In this document: positions 46,682 to 58,300 of the stretch, piece by piece
How positions within the stretch are numbered: position 1 is the first letter of the stretch
How the letters are laid out: every line of letters starts with the position of its first letter
DNA from: Amylostereum areolatum
Lineage: Eukaryota > Basidiomycota > Agaricomycetes > Russulales > Stereaceae
Assembly: GCA_012932865.1 (NCBI GenBank)
Contig: SAXG01000011.1
Span: forward strand, 372,001 to 436,000
DNA length: 64,000 nt
Direction: 5' to 3'
Notes under the pieces: generated by a model
Database searches by the model: none
The model's input: only the letters and a program-made list of their open reading frames with translations
What the model was told of the DNA's origin: nothing
Translations under genes and position numbers: made by a program

Positions 46682-47671
46682 ATGTCCATGCCCGGAACAC
46701 CCTCGGGATCGTCCACACCGTCCAACACCCTTCTTCTCCGGCGCCAGCTCACCGAACTCACCAAACACCCCGTCGAGGGCTTCTCCGCAGGTATAGTAAT
46801 CCCTGTCCCACCCCTCCTCGATTCCCGCTCTCCTCGCACGCATACCATCTTAATCACTTGCTCGCTCATCTCACAGGTCTCGTTGATGACAACAACCTCT
46901 TGGAGTGGGAGATCCTAATCATCGGGTCCGTCGCCATCTTCTTCCCGGTTCACCTTTCAGTGCTGATCCATCGCTCGCGATCCCATCTAGCCCGCCCGAC
47001 ACCGTCTAGTGCGTTTATTCTATTCATCGCCGTGTGTTGGGAGTGTTCTGATGGTCTGTTGAAGCGAGGGAGGCTTCTTCAAGGCGCGCCTCACGTTCCC
47101 ACCGGAGTTCCCCCTCCTACCCCCCAAGATGCGCTTCACGACTCCCATGTGGCATCCGAACAGTTGCGTGTCCCTTTTTTCACGCGTCTCAATACCTTTG
47201 TGACTGACGGCATTATGCCCATTCTGCAGTCTATCCTGACGGCACCGTTTGCATATCCATCTTGGTCAGTTTGTTCTTCCGCCCTGCCCGCAACCCTCTA
47301 AATCCACTCACCTCTAACCGCGCTCGATATTACAGCACGCGCCTGGTGACGATCAGTGGGGGTACGAAGATGCAGGCGAACGATGGATGCCTGTGCACTC
47401 CATTGAATCCATCGTATGTCTCCTTCTTCTCCGCCGTCGATGACTCAACTCATCTTTAACCAGCTTTTAAGCGTCATCTCCCTCCTCTCCTCCGACACCC
47501 CAAACCTCGACAGTCCCGCCAATGTCGACGCCGCGAAAGAAGTGAGGACAGATCTCGCCGGTGCGTGCCTTCGCCTTCCTTTATCTCTCACCTTCCTAAT
47601 CTTTTCGTGCAGGGTACAAGAAGAAGGTCCGACGGCTGGTACGCAGGACCGCAGAAGAGGCCTACGATTAA
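46682..47671 (+). CDS. UBC7: Ubiquitin-conjugating enzyme E2, Ubc7/UBE2G type
   Basis: E2 enzyme of ER-associated degradation, working with Hrd1/Doa10-type ligases. The start is the ATG at 46682 ([36 protein letters not shown]). Exons rejoin through [52 protein letters not shown] and [12 protein letters not shown], whose Cys is the catalytic residue. Then comes the Ubc7-specific acidic insertion [46 protein letters not shown], and [19 protein letters not shown] (stop 47669-47671). The acidic loop after the active site separates Ubc7 from most other E2s. At least six short introns are present. A short Ser/Thr-rich head precedes the core. Confidence 0.95.
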
Positions 47672-48361
47672 GCTCATTATCCCGTGATCGTGCCGTTCGC
47701 TCTTGTCCTACTTGGCATGGCATGGGACGGGACGGGAGCTCGAGGCGCTCCTTCGTCTCTCACGTTCATTTTATCATCTACCGTTGCACGCAACGTACCC
47801 CCTTCATATATGGCGTGGGAGACGTTTGTACTATTTCACTGTTTTTTTTTTCTTTTATCCATCGGGGTCTTTCGGGCAAAAGCAGGCGAGAGATGCAGTG
47901 CGGATACGGACGTGAGTCTTTCTGCCAATGTTGGGCGATCGAACCCGTTGTCCGCGTCGAGGAAGACACAAGTCTGTCGACTGACCCTACCAAACACCCA
48001 ACCGACGGTCAATCAAGATCAATGCATATATGCATCCCCTATCTGCGAAAAATGCGGAAAGGTGCGAGAATGACTGAAGTACTGTACTGAAGCTTCAAGC
48101 TTCAAGCTTCAAGGGTCAAGGTGGCCCTCGACCGTCCCGCCAAGGTCGGCTAGTAAGTTGTCGATGTTACACTCTTGAGTGAAGTATAGAGCACACAAAA
48201 TCCACAGTACTGTATATCATGATGATGCACCACGCCTACGTGACCTATGGGCTGCACGTACGCAAGCAGTCCCCGCTCCTGCTTAGTACGGAATCTACGA
48301 CCAGTACAAAGGCTAAGAAATCACCTACTCACAATACCTTCGTACGCGGTTCCGCGAGGAC
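47672..48361. other. Convergent gap between UBC7 and P450-F
   Basis: 3' flanks of two converging genes. It includes a T10 run near 47842 and the CTTCAAG heptamer array at 48089-48113. No gene was found. Confidence 0.5.
48089..48113. repeat. Short CTTCAAG heptamer repeat
   Basis: Three to four tandem copies of GCTTCAA, about 250 bases beyond the stop codon of P450-F. It matches the array at 11381-11402 that lies beyond the stop of P450-C. Confidence 0.6.
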
Positions 48362-50679
48362 TCACGCAAGCGACACTCTCAACGGCATCGCTGGTTTCTC
48401 CCTCTCTTCCCCCTCCGCCCCGGCGACGACGGGGGTGACGATCGCGCCGCATCGCCAGATGATGTCTTTCTGCGTTGGGAGGAAGAAGCGGAAAGGGGGA
48501 ATAAGTTGGGCAAGGACGATTTCTAGTTTGGGGGACGTGCGACGAGTGAGCGGCGTGAGCACTACTGCTGTACGTCGTGACGAACGTAACTCACTCATTT
48601 CGAGCAGCGCGAATTGGAATCCGATGCACGCACGCGGGCCGCTGATGAATGTCATCCTATTCCCCGAAGGTGAGCTTCAGTACATACCAAACCCAGAGTC
48701 GACGCACTGATTCGCATATACCCCTGGCACCTGCGCGCGTCCCACGCTCTCCGGTAGCGGCCCCGTCCTCCATCTCTCTGGCTTCCACTCGTCTGCGTCG
48801 TCGCCCCATATATCAGGGTCGCGGTTGACGCCGAGGACGTTGAGGACGAAGCCGGTGCGATTCGGGATGGCGAGCGTGGTGTGTGGGCGGTTGTCCGTGC
48901 CGAGAATGGGGGCGGAGAGCGGAAGGAGGGTGTCCGTTTGGGCGCTGGATGCTTGTGTGAGAGGAGATCGGAGGGTGACAGTGGGGATCGGAGGAGAGGA
49001 ACTTTGGACGTACATCCGCTGCACGACGCTGACAGGTGGGAACAGCCGCAGCGTCTCCCGACACACCGCATCGAGATAGGACAGCCCGTGCAACGCATCG
49101 TAGTCGAGCGCGCCGTGCGCGCCTCCTGCTGCGACGAGCTCCTCCCGTAGCTCCTCCTGCGCGTCTGGGTGTAGGCAGAGCATGTGTAAGATTCGAGCGA
49201 GGGCGGAGGAGGTCGTGTCGGTGCCAGCAAAGAGAAACGTTCTACCAGTCCGCGGGAGAGATGAATGGACAGGGGAAAGGTGCGGGAAATGGGGGGGACG
49301 TACGACATCTGAGCGAGCAACTCATCGTCCGGGAGGCGGTCTTCCTCGTTCGCGGCGTCGTTCGCTTTTACTAGAGGCGGCATGAGCCCGAATACGCAGG
49401 ATACAGCACGAAAAGACTGAACCGACGCACAGAGGATGCTCATCAGATCCCGCCCCTCATCCGATTCCTCACCCAGGGTGTCCGCGTCCGTGCGAGCCTT
49501 CTTCGCCTCCCATATCTCCTTCGTCACAGCGTATAGCGTGTCCGAGATCTGCGCGAGACGGCGCACGTCTGCCCAGGGCGCGTGGTCCGCCAGGAAGCGC
49601 AGGAGCGCGCGGGGGAAGAGCGCCGTGAGCGTTGGGAGCCGCGGCTTTCGACCTGGACGCGAGACCACGCCGGACTGTCCAATTCAATTTTCAATTTATA
49701 TGTCGTCAGATAATGTGGCGGTGGTAGAGAGACGAGAAGAAGACAGACAAGTAATCTTTGAGCGCGACAGCGAAGGCGCTGTTCTCGCCTTGCAGCGCGT
49801 GGAAGGTGTGCCCCATTCCCGCCTGCGCGATCAGCTCAAGTGCGAGTCGCCCGGTCCACTGGAGGACGTCGAGCTCCTTCGGCCCGTTCGCGAGCTCCTT
49901 GCGAAGGATCTTCTGGAGCTGTGGCGGCGCAAAACACCGAGGGTCAGAGACAGAGACAGAAAGTGAGTTCGAACGGCACGCTGCTGACACTGGAAGCGGT
50001 ATAAAATGCGACGCACCTCCATCGTAATGGACTGGATCTGCGGAACCATGCGGCGTATCTTTCCGGTGGCGAATGCGGGATTGAGCAGCTTGCGCTGGCG
50101 TTTGTGGGCCGCGCCTTGGGTCGCGAGCAGCCCCGGGCCGAGACAGAAACGGTTCGTCCTGCGCGATTCAATGTACGTCAGTTGCTCGTTATCTAGGCAA
50201 TGTGCCGAGGTCAGGCAATGAGAAAGCCGTACTCGAGGAAAAAATCGATGTCTTCGAACACATGCGGGTCTTTGATGAGGATGTGGTGGAGCGCCTTAGT
50301 GTCTGTGATGACGAGTTGGGATTCCTACAGAACAGGTAGTCAGCGGGAGGGATGTGATGTGCTGAGCTTGCCAGATATGGCGATACTTACTCCGAGCGCG
50401 CCGTTAATCCTGACGACTTTGCCGTGGAGCCTGTTTATGTTTGCGCGAAGGTCGAACGAGTCGGGGGTGAACATTTGCAGGAGGTTACCTAGGATCGCGG
50501 TGTGTGGTCAGAATAATTTCAATGACACCATGCGGGCACGTACCCGTTATGAACGAGGGGCTGGGAATCCCCGGGACAATACGGAGGGGCCGTTGGATGA
50601 TCCATCGGTGGAAGGTGTAGGAGAATGTGGTCAATACGCAGACGGCCACGGCAGCCTCTACAATGAGAAGGATTCCCAT
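48362..50679 (-). CDS. Cytochrome P450 monooxygenase (family member F)
   Basis: Complete paralog, closest to E. The start is the ATG at 50677-50679 (MGILLIVEAAVAVCVLTTFS), then RIVPGIPSPSFITG. Landmarks are NLLQMFTPDSFDLRANINRL, VVRINGALG, HKRQRKLLNPAFATGKIRRM, KELDVLQWTGRLALELIAQA, DEGRDLMSIL, VKANDAANEEDRLPDDELLA, the I-helix FLFAGTDTTSSALARILHML, ExxR in DAVCRETLRLFPPVSVVQRM, VLNVLGVNRDPDIWGDDADE, PERW and the heme loop MTFISGPRACIGFQFALLEM. It ends KPAMPLRVSLA. The heme loop is S-G-P instead of the usual G-G-G, and no intron interrupts the Cys-Ile codons, a trait shared with E. The linker EAKKARTDADTLGEESDEGR differs from other members. All exons followed are in frame. Confidence 0.93.
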
Positions 50680-50800
50680 ATTTTCATTGACCAGAAACAG
50701 AGTGAAGGCTGCCAGTGAGAGGGTCTGAGAGGACGATGGATGAGTTCGACGTATGTTAGATATGTTGAATCTGAGCTGCTAATAGATCGAATGGCTCACC

Positions 50801-50807
50801 TCTTATA
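50801..50807 (-). promoter_or_regulatory. TATA box of P450-F
   Basis: TATAAGA on the minus strand, about 120 bases upstream of the P450-F start codon. Confidence 0.5.
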
Positions 50808-53800
50808 CCCTCGCGAACGAGCGAGAAGTGTTTTCTTCGGAATACGTCAGGAATGAGTGGCTATAAAGCCTTCGAGTCGGATGCTCTTGACAGACCCATG
50901 ACGCTGAGTTTTTTTGCACAAGAGTGTTGTCTGCATTAGTCGGGCCGGGAGAAACCTCCTACCGATGAATGTTCCCCAAATTCAGTATAGATAATAGTCG
51001 CCCGCGAGGTGCAGTGGAGTGCCGATGAAGTTGTAGCTAGTCTTCGCTGAAGAGAAAGACGATGCTAGATTTGGGAGCTCGCGATCGGAAGTGGCGAGGA
51101 TCATAATCTGCTGAGCGGATCAAAATCAGAGCGAGTTCTTCGGCTCACTGGTTCCGAGTCCATTTTGGTTTATACCGAGCAATACCGCAATCCATTACCA
51201 GATGAGTTGAAGTGGAAAGATTATGGCCTGCAGCAGGCTGTAGCTCGGAACGACGGAAATTGGATCGGAAACTTCATGCCAGCAGTGCCGGCTTCCGGTC
51301 CGATTTCCGCGCCTCCCTTCTTGTCCTCTTCTGTTTCAACTTCCACGACGAGCCTGCCAGCTGCCATAGTCTAGTAGAATTCGTCAAGCGTTGATAGGGA
51401 TTTGCGAAACCGACGATTGCGTCATCAAATTCACTCGAATTGGATAACTCCCGCACGTGCTCATGCTGAGTCATGCACAGTACTCCCGTCGCAGCGTCGC
51501 TGTCCATCGCGTCGCCACTGCACAGACGCGACGGCGGTCGCGCGACGCCGACGCATCGTCTGAACTCCACACGATAGCAGCCTACCCATCTGCGTCCTGC
51601 TGATAAAATACATCTCGTTCTCAAGGTGACCGTCTCGACATTTTGTCACGTTTTTTGTTTGCTTTCTGTGAGGATTTCGTTCAAGTACTTATATCAGCCT
51701 GCGCGTGCCAGAGAGACCGAGGAGATGTTCGTCGTAAGTATTTGAAAGCCAAATACAGCAGCGCTACCAAGGAAAACAATCAATGCGAGAGAGGCCATCG
51801 ATTTACTCAAGATTTACTCGACACTAATGGCGGTCACTTGCGAAGCCTGCGGAGTTGGCGAGGTCTCATCGAGCTTCAGGAGCAAGGGCAGGGAGCTAGT
51901 ACTGGAGCACTGTGAGTGTATTCTTTGCCATCCAAATACATGTGGGGGACAGAAAGGGACAGAACGAGTAGCAAAAACGAAACGGTTGTAAGGGAACGGA
52001 TGGACGAGTCGAAACCCGAGACGCGTCTCTGCCAGCTATCACGTGCAGAACATGCCCAAATCGGGACGGATTGGATGACGCGGCCGAGATGTCGCAGATC
52101 CCTATCAACGCCCGACGAATTCTACCAGTCTTTAACTAGACACTACCTGCTCGTCTCGTCAGTGTCCGTTAAAGACTCGGCCTCCAGTCTACAGCTGCCA
52201 GGCCACTGCCGGCCGTAACTCATATGTCCTTTCGACGGTCGTACACACTCCTATTCGCTTCGAACGGCACTCGAAATTTATAACAGTCCTCCAAATCGGC
52301 CGTGAAAAACGCCAGCCTGCACAACCATCTTTCTCATCCTTGCCCCGTGCGTTATACTTAATCCTGATCCCTGCTTTCCATGGATCACTTATAATTAGGG
52401 CCAAAGCTCGTACGGTTTATAAAAGCGCCCGATGCACAACTTAGTCGCCGTGGCCAATGCACTGTGTGATGGCGAGCCGTTTGTGTTTTATCTCGCGAAG
52501 TCAAGCAGCAGTCAGGGACAGAACAACCCTTGGTGCGTCATCAGCCTTCGTTCTTGACGCACGTATTCAATCCGTTGAAGCAGCCTTGTCTAAACACGAG
52601 ACAAAATACCGTGCTTGCCTGGAATTTGGACATGCTGTGGCTTGGATTTTTTAACCATAGGGCCGCTGTGAAGGCATCGTTCAGAGTCCAAAGCGCTCAC
52701 AGGTTCGTGTTTCCACAACTGCTATCTTGAACGGTATCCATATTCAAACTTCCAGATCATACTTGAATGCAGGCGGTCTCATATTCCGACCCTGTCCTGT
52801 ATTATCCAAGCGGTTTCGGCCTTCAGTCGTGACGCTGTATGTACTTGTGATAGAAGCGGATCGGACGTTTGCACTCTTCTACTTGGCCGCGTGCAACTAA
52901 CCCGTTTTCGTCATTTGTTCCTCCTCAACAAATTTTCAATTGTTTCTGCACCAAGAGAGCTACAAAGACTCGGAGACAGGTACGCCGTGTGCTGAGCTTG
53001 TCCCTTGTGTTGGTGTGTCTGACTCCTTGCATAGCGGCTGGGATGTTAGAGCGACTAACATTGGACTGCTTCTATTCAGCTACAACCTTTCCGTGCCGTC
53101 TAGCCAATGCAATCCGATGGTGCCGCTTCTCAGCGCTCAGAGGCAGAGCGCCGAAATGAAGGCTCCCCTTATTCAACAACTAATCCGGATGTGCAAATAA
53201 TACCCTTACAACATCCAGAACAGTAATTGGGGAAGGCACTAGTGCATATGCGTCCACGCCAATGCATAAGGGCTCCTCTCGTCGCTTCGCTCTTAAGGAC
53301 GTGCGTCGCGAGGGGACAAAAGTACGCAGAACGTCCGAAGTAACCCCCGTCATGTCTGGCTAATCGGATCCCGTATCTTCCCTTCTCGTGCCACAAAGAA
53401 CGTCGAAGTTCCTGTTCATATCATCCCTCTAATTGTTCTCTACACACACCCACTGGTAGGGATGCAAAACGCAGGACGAGAGTTTGACGTCTAGTCGGCT
53501 AACAGACCGGGTCTTCATACTTACCAGAATCCCGATATACCCTTCATGTACGCCACATTGTTCACCGGGAATCTCTCAAAAGTTTCCTCTTCATTTTTAT
53601 CCCCAAATCAAAACTGACGTCCCAAATTTCGAAACTCCTCGCCTTGTTCCCCGATGGGCGCCTAAATCGCAATTGTTCTATCCGCGCCAGGGCAAAGTCG
53701 CATCACCTTCCGGCACGCGACTCAAGGACGGCACGGTCGATATGCTTCCTCGTCTGGCGTGCGTTCCTGCTCGTACAATAGGTATGCGAGTAGGCGGCGG

Positions 53801-54035
53801 GAGGTCTTATTGTTACGCACTGCGACGTGGGTGGGACGACGCGCCTGGTTGGCATGGATCGGCGTGTGGACGGGGCTAAGGGCGCGTTTTCTTCTATATG
53901 CGGGTGGTTTGGTCATATGGTAATTGTGAGGCTACAGGGGTGGGCCTCGGGGTGTGTCAAGACGACGCGTTTAGGCCGTGCGTTTTTGGTCCCGCGTATG
54001 TCATGGATCGGAGAGTCAAGAGGCGTGTAGGAACG
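50808..54035. other. Gene-poor region of about 3.2 kb
   Basis: No recognisable protein domain, tRNA or repeat was found. Short open frames occur at 51165-51374 and 52457-52654 (plus). A strong TATA-like GTTTATAAAAGCGCCC lies at 52418-52433, just before the latter, so an unrecognised short gene is possible there. GC content is lower than in neighbouring genes. It could hold a decayed element or unannotated small genes. Confidence 0.4.
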
Positions 54036-54043
54036 TATAAATA
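54036..54043 (+). promoter_or_regulatory. TATA box of the pheromone-precursor-like gene
   Basis: TATAAATA about 120 bases before the ATG at 54163. The leader between them is CT-rich with TTTCAGACAACTTTCACCACCA directly before the start, a good fungal start context. Confidence 0.5.
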
Positions 54044-54162
54044 GGAGGACTTGTGGATGGTGAGCTCTCCAGCTCACGCAGCAAACGCCTCCCCCGCTCC
54101 TCAAGGAACTCCGTCGTCCTCACTCTCACCCACTCTTATCTTTCAGACAACTTTCACCACCA

Positions 54163-54322
54163 ATGGATTCCTTCTCTTCGTCCATCGAGTCTTGCGTCAA
54201 CTCTATCGCAGGGGTACTTCGAGACTACCAACATCACCTCCGAGCCCAGCGCACTTTCGGACGTGCCCATCGACGCCGAGACGCGCTCGACGTCACAGAG
54301 CGCGGGCTGCATCGTCGCGTAA
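54163..54322 (+). pseudogene. Lipopeptide mating-pheromone-precursor-like gene, one-base frameshift
   Basis: Basidiomycete pheromone precursors are about 50-residue peptides starting MDSF or MDAF and ending in a CaaX farnesylation box, often with an upstream D-x-P-x-D/N-E-R-like motif. Here the ATG at 54163 opens MDSFSSSIESCVNSIAG. After a G4 run (54211-54214) the frame must shift by one base to continue as YFETTNITSEPSALSDVPID, AETRSTSQSAG, CIVA and the stop at 54320-54322. With three Gs the product would be about 52 residues, the expected size. As given, the MDSF frame instead runs on to another C-terminus, and the CaaX frame is open back to 54053 without the MDSF head. A 16-base GT-AG stretch (54195-54210) would also restore phase but is too short to be an intron. 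No pheromone receptor gene is in view. A chance CaaX is unlikely given head, motif and length together. Confidence 0.6.
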
Positions 54323-54795
54323 ATCACCACCTACCGACCCACACTTTCCATGCGACACCCCCTCACCCGACGTGTACGTGATTCCTACCCCTCAAGAGGA
54401 ACTATGTAACTAACGCGAGCAATTGGAACAGAAATTATTGTCATTATTCTTTGTTCTGCTTCACACTACTGCGCCGCGACGTTTGCAACGAGGATTTCGG
54501 CCGTTTCCACACTCCTTCTTTGGGTTTCCCTCTCGGGGTTTTTCTGTTTTGTTTCGGGGATGTAGCACTTGACACGGCGACGTTGTAGGAGTATTCTTCA
54601 TGATCAGGTCTGGGAGAGGGACTAGGGATAGATCTGAATGCCTGGATTGTATTTTGGTTGTAGCAATAGTCATAGGTTGTTTTCTTATGAATGCCAGCGA
54701 GAGGCATCGAAATCGTGAACGCATATGGTCATTCGAGGGCAGAGACGGAATTACATTCAGTGTTGGACGACTTCTTCGACTCATGCCTCGGCCCC
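54323..54795. other. Gap between the pheromone-like gene and P450-G
   Basis: 3' flanks of two converging genes; nothing recognised. Confidence 0.5.
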
Positions 54796-57098
54796 TCACG
54801 CGAGGGAGACGGTTAAGGGTAGCTGGGTCTTCGATGAGTCGCCCCCCACGATGTAGGGCGACGCGATCCCGCCCCATCGCCACTCGACTTGCTTCTTGGC
54901 TGAAGGAGCGAAGCGGAAGGCAGACACGAGCTGCGAAAGGACGACCTCTGTGGCACGGTGAACATCACCGGAACCGAAATGAAGGAAACGCCAGAGCTTA
55001 CTCATTTCCAGCTGGGAGAACTTGAATCCTCTGCGAAGTGCGAACGCAGATGGTAGGGTGAGTCTAGACAACGCGGATCGTTGGATGGAATTGACTCACA
55101 TGCAGGCGCGCCCGCCTCCGATGAACGTCAACCTGTGTGAGAATCATTGTATTGAATGATTAGCGATATGTAGCGGTGGCAGATGGATGTAGATTGCCCA
55201 CTGGTTCGAGTATACTCCAGGGATGCGTGCGTTCGCGACGCTATCCGGAAGGGGTGCCAGCCAACGTTCAGGCTTCCACTCGAGCGCGTCGGGACCCCAA
55301 ATGTCCGGGTCGCGATTAACGGCCTTTATGTTGACTATGATATTTGTGTCGCTCGGGACCATGAGCTCTGTATGACTCTTGCCGTCGAGTCCTCTGAAGG
55401 GGGTTCCTAACTGAAGTAGGAAGTCTCGACGCGCGTTGGAAAGCGTGGATCGAACTTAAGGGGGCACTAAGGTGAAGGGTGAAGAAACGGCAACTTACAC
55501 GCGATGGACAAAGTTTATTGGGGGGAAGAGACGGAGGGTTTCTCGACATACGGCATCGAGGAAAGGGAGAGCGTTGAGCACGTCGTAGTCGAGTTCTCCT
55601 TTCCTGCCGTCGACCCCTACGAGCTCCTTCCTGAGCGTCTCTTGGGCATCTGGGTTGATGGTCAGGAGATACAGGATGCGTGCGAGGGCTGACGAGGTGG
55701 TTTCCGTTCCCGCAAGGATGAATGTACTGGACGGAAGAAGTCAGACCAAACCGCACCATGTTCATGTTGGTTGAAGAGATGACGACAGACCTCATTTGTG
55801 CTATGAGCTCGGCATCCGACAGGCGTTCGGTTTCCTCTGTGGCGGCGTTGGCCCTCACTGGGTGGAGATGGCTCAATATACTGTCATCAGGACGGCGCTT
55901 CGTCTCCAAGACCCTCCAGCCCTTTTTTTTCCTCCCATATTTCCGTCGAGGTCTTGTGCATCGCGTTGGATGCTTCTGCGAGGTGCTGAATAGTTGGCCA
56001 GGGAGCAACTTTAGTCAACCACCCCAAAACAGGAGCAGGGAATGTTGATGTTAAAGTGGGAATCAAACGACGCCAAACGTTTACTTTGGATAGCATTGGG
56101 CTGTCGAAGAAAGGATAAGGAAAGATATCGTGAATCGCGTATATAAGGCATCAGCTTACCCGATACTCTTGATGGAGCGTGCATAGTCATTGTCTACGCC
56201 TTGTAGCGCGCCGAAAGAATACCCCAGGCCAGCCTGTCCGATGAGATCAAGAGCAAGTCTACCCATCCATTCCAGCATATCGATTTCCTTCGACCCGTCA
56301 GCAACATCCCGGCGTAGAATTTCCTGCAGCTGCAAGGCGGTCATGAGTTCGTCTGGCAACCTGTTTGATCCGTGCAGAAACACCGACCTGGGAAGTGAGA
56401 ACCTGAAAAATCGGGATCATGCGCCGCATGTGGGCAATGGAGAACGCCGGATTGAGAATCTTGCGCTGCTTGCGATGTTGAGCGCCTAAGAAACTAACCG
56501 TAAACTGTATGGTACAAGTTCGTATTGGTAATGAACACGAACCGAGTGTCGAAAGTAGTCCGGGTCCAAACCCGACACGGCGGCTTCTGTTCACGAGACG
56601 CGCAATAAGAACCACTCCATGTGAGAAGAGATCAAGGATGTACTCAATCATCCATTCGCTTTCCTCGAACGTGTGTTGATCTTTGACGAGGATGGAGTGT
56701 AGGGCCTTGGGGTCCGAGATAAGGAGCTGCTGGTCCTGAACACGATAAGATTTCTCTCAGCGTCGATACACTGTGAATTGAATGGAAAGTGAAAAGGCAT
56801 ACACCCAAAAAACCCTGAATCCTGACGACTTTCTCAAACTGCCTCTGGATCTCGGCATGGAAAGCGAGAGCATTTGGAGTGAACATTTGTTTGAGGTTGC
56901 CTACGTCAACTCGTTAGTGTACCGTCTCGAGATATGATAACATGGAAACCCTCAGAACGTACCAGCCCAGAACGAGAGACTCGGAGGTCCCGGTACAACG
57001 CGGAGCGCACGTTGAACAAGGTATCGACGTGAGACGACGATGACTGCAGTGAAGAGACATGCGAAGATAGCTGCTTGCGCGACGAAGAAGACTCCCAT
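54796..57098 (-). CDS. Cytochrome P450 (family member G), possible one-base frameshift
   Basis: Paralog with the intron in the heme-loop Ile codon, as in B, C and H. The start is the ATG at 57096-57098 (MGVFFVAQAAIFACLFTAVI), then RVVPGPPSLSFWAG. Landmarks are NLKQMFTPNALAFHAEIQRQ, HRKQRKILNPAFSIAHMRRM, EIDMLEWMGRLALDLIGQAG, WRRLIPTLTSTFPAPVLGWL, the I-helix TFILAGTETTSSALARILYL, ExxR in DAVCRETLRLFPPINFVHR, ALEWKPERW and RLTFIGGGRACIGFKFSQLE, ending LPLTVSLA. After STEIWEEKKG the frame breaks at an eight-base homopolymer (T8 at 55923-55930, read as A8); with seven it would continue into RRPDDSILS and RANAATEETERL. The intron found in paralogs between MSIL and RAN is missing here. It is divergent from H. 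Confidence 0.82.
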
Positions 57099-57153
57099 GT
57101 TGAGCAGGAGGTTATGGTGCCAACTTGCTGCGATGGGAGGAGATAGGCGGTCA

Positions 57154-58177
57154 TATTTATACACGGAAGATGTGGGTCGTCATATATGAATCCCTTTGTA
57201 TGTCCTTATTCGCAGGCATCGCGATACAAGCTAGTTCCTTGCCAGAGCTGATCGTGAGTGGAAAAGGAAGGTTCGCCAGGATCAGGAGGAACTCCATCGT
57301 CTCCGTTGTATCCTACCATATCCTGCGGGAGCTGAGCGTTCCGTCGGGAAGTTTGGCCGATATTCATCTCTATCGAAAAAGCAATGAAAATCGTATGCTT
57401 ACACCGGGTGCAGCAGCTGCTCTGGCCGATATCGTATTCCCTTCCCCAGCTTGACTCAAGTGTGAAAATCTTCAGGACGGCAGTTTTGAGTTGTAGCAAA
57501 AGCACCCGGCGCACAGTCCAGAAGATGATATGTATGGACGCACATAGTAAGCGCCTCAGGAAAGCTCGCGATAGCCGCGGTACATGCGCCGTGTTCGGCG
57601 TTAACCTTGATGTTGCGTGGTGTTTGAACCGTTCTGGACGAGTTCAGCGGCTGCCCACTGCCCTGTGGTCATAGACTCGTCCCGGTAGCGAGTGATTCAG
57701 TGAAGTCAGTGAAAGACTCGGAGAAGAGACAAAATAGACGCGCAGACGCGCAGTCACATGATGGACAAGAACGCGTTATGATTACCCTTACGTAATTGGT
57801 GTACGCTCATGAGTCATGAGTACTTCGGAGTTGCGGCGCGACCCGGAACTTACGTCCGACTGCCACCAGCTCAACAAACTCACGAACAGTGGAACACGTC
57901 CAGAATCCAGATGCAGATGCAGTAAAGTGATATGTATGTGTTCGCATCATACATCAGATCTCTATTGACGCCCTACTCCTAAAGGTTGCTTTGCGAGCAG
58001 TCCGCCTTTGGCAACTTGCTGAAAACATGAAATTCGAACGTTATAGCACCGGATCTCTCCGACTCGTGTCCGGCATGGAGTCCACACTCACCTGTTCACG
58101 TTATGACTACGGATATCTCTAACCTGCACGCTGCTTGATTCTCCCCGGACCGTCAATCTAACGGGAAAAGTATAAGA
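57154..58177. promoter_or_regulatory. Divergent promoter region of P450-G and P450-H
   Basis: G has TATAAATA on the minus strand at 57154-57161 (56 bases from its ATG). H has TATAAGA at 58171-58177 (124 bases from its ATG), in a block nearly identical to the P450-B promoter (AGTATAAGAC...GCCAGAGATATCGCATA). About 1 kb between holds no recognised gene. Confidence 0.55.
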
Positions 58178-58300
58178 CACCAGCGCCGCCAGAGATATCG
58201 CATACCATCTTCACGCCCACTACTACGCCACCTCCCTTTTCAAGTTCACATCAGGGATCCCTAAGCTCACAACACTGTCTCGTACCCCGTCGACATTGGG

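Noticed and set aside
54195..54210. A 16-base intron rescuing the pheromone-like gene
   Set aside because: It begins GT and ends AG and restores phase, but is far below workable intron length; a one-base excess in the G run is simpler.
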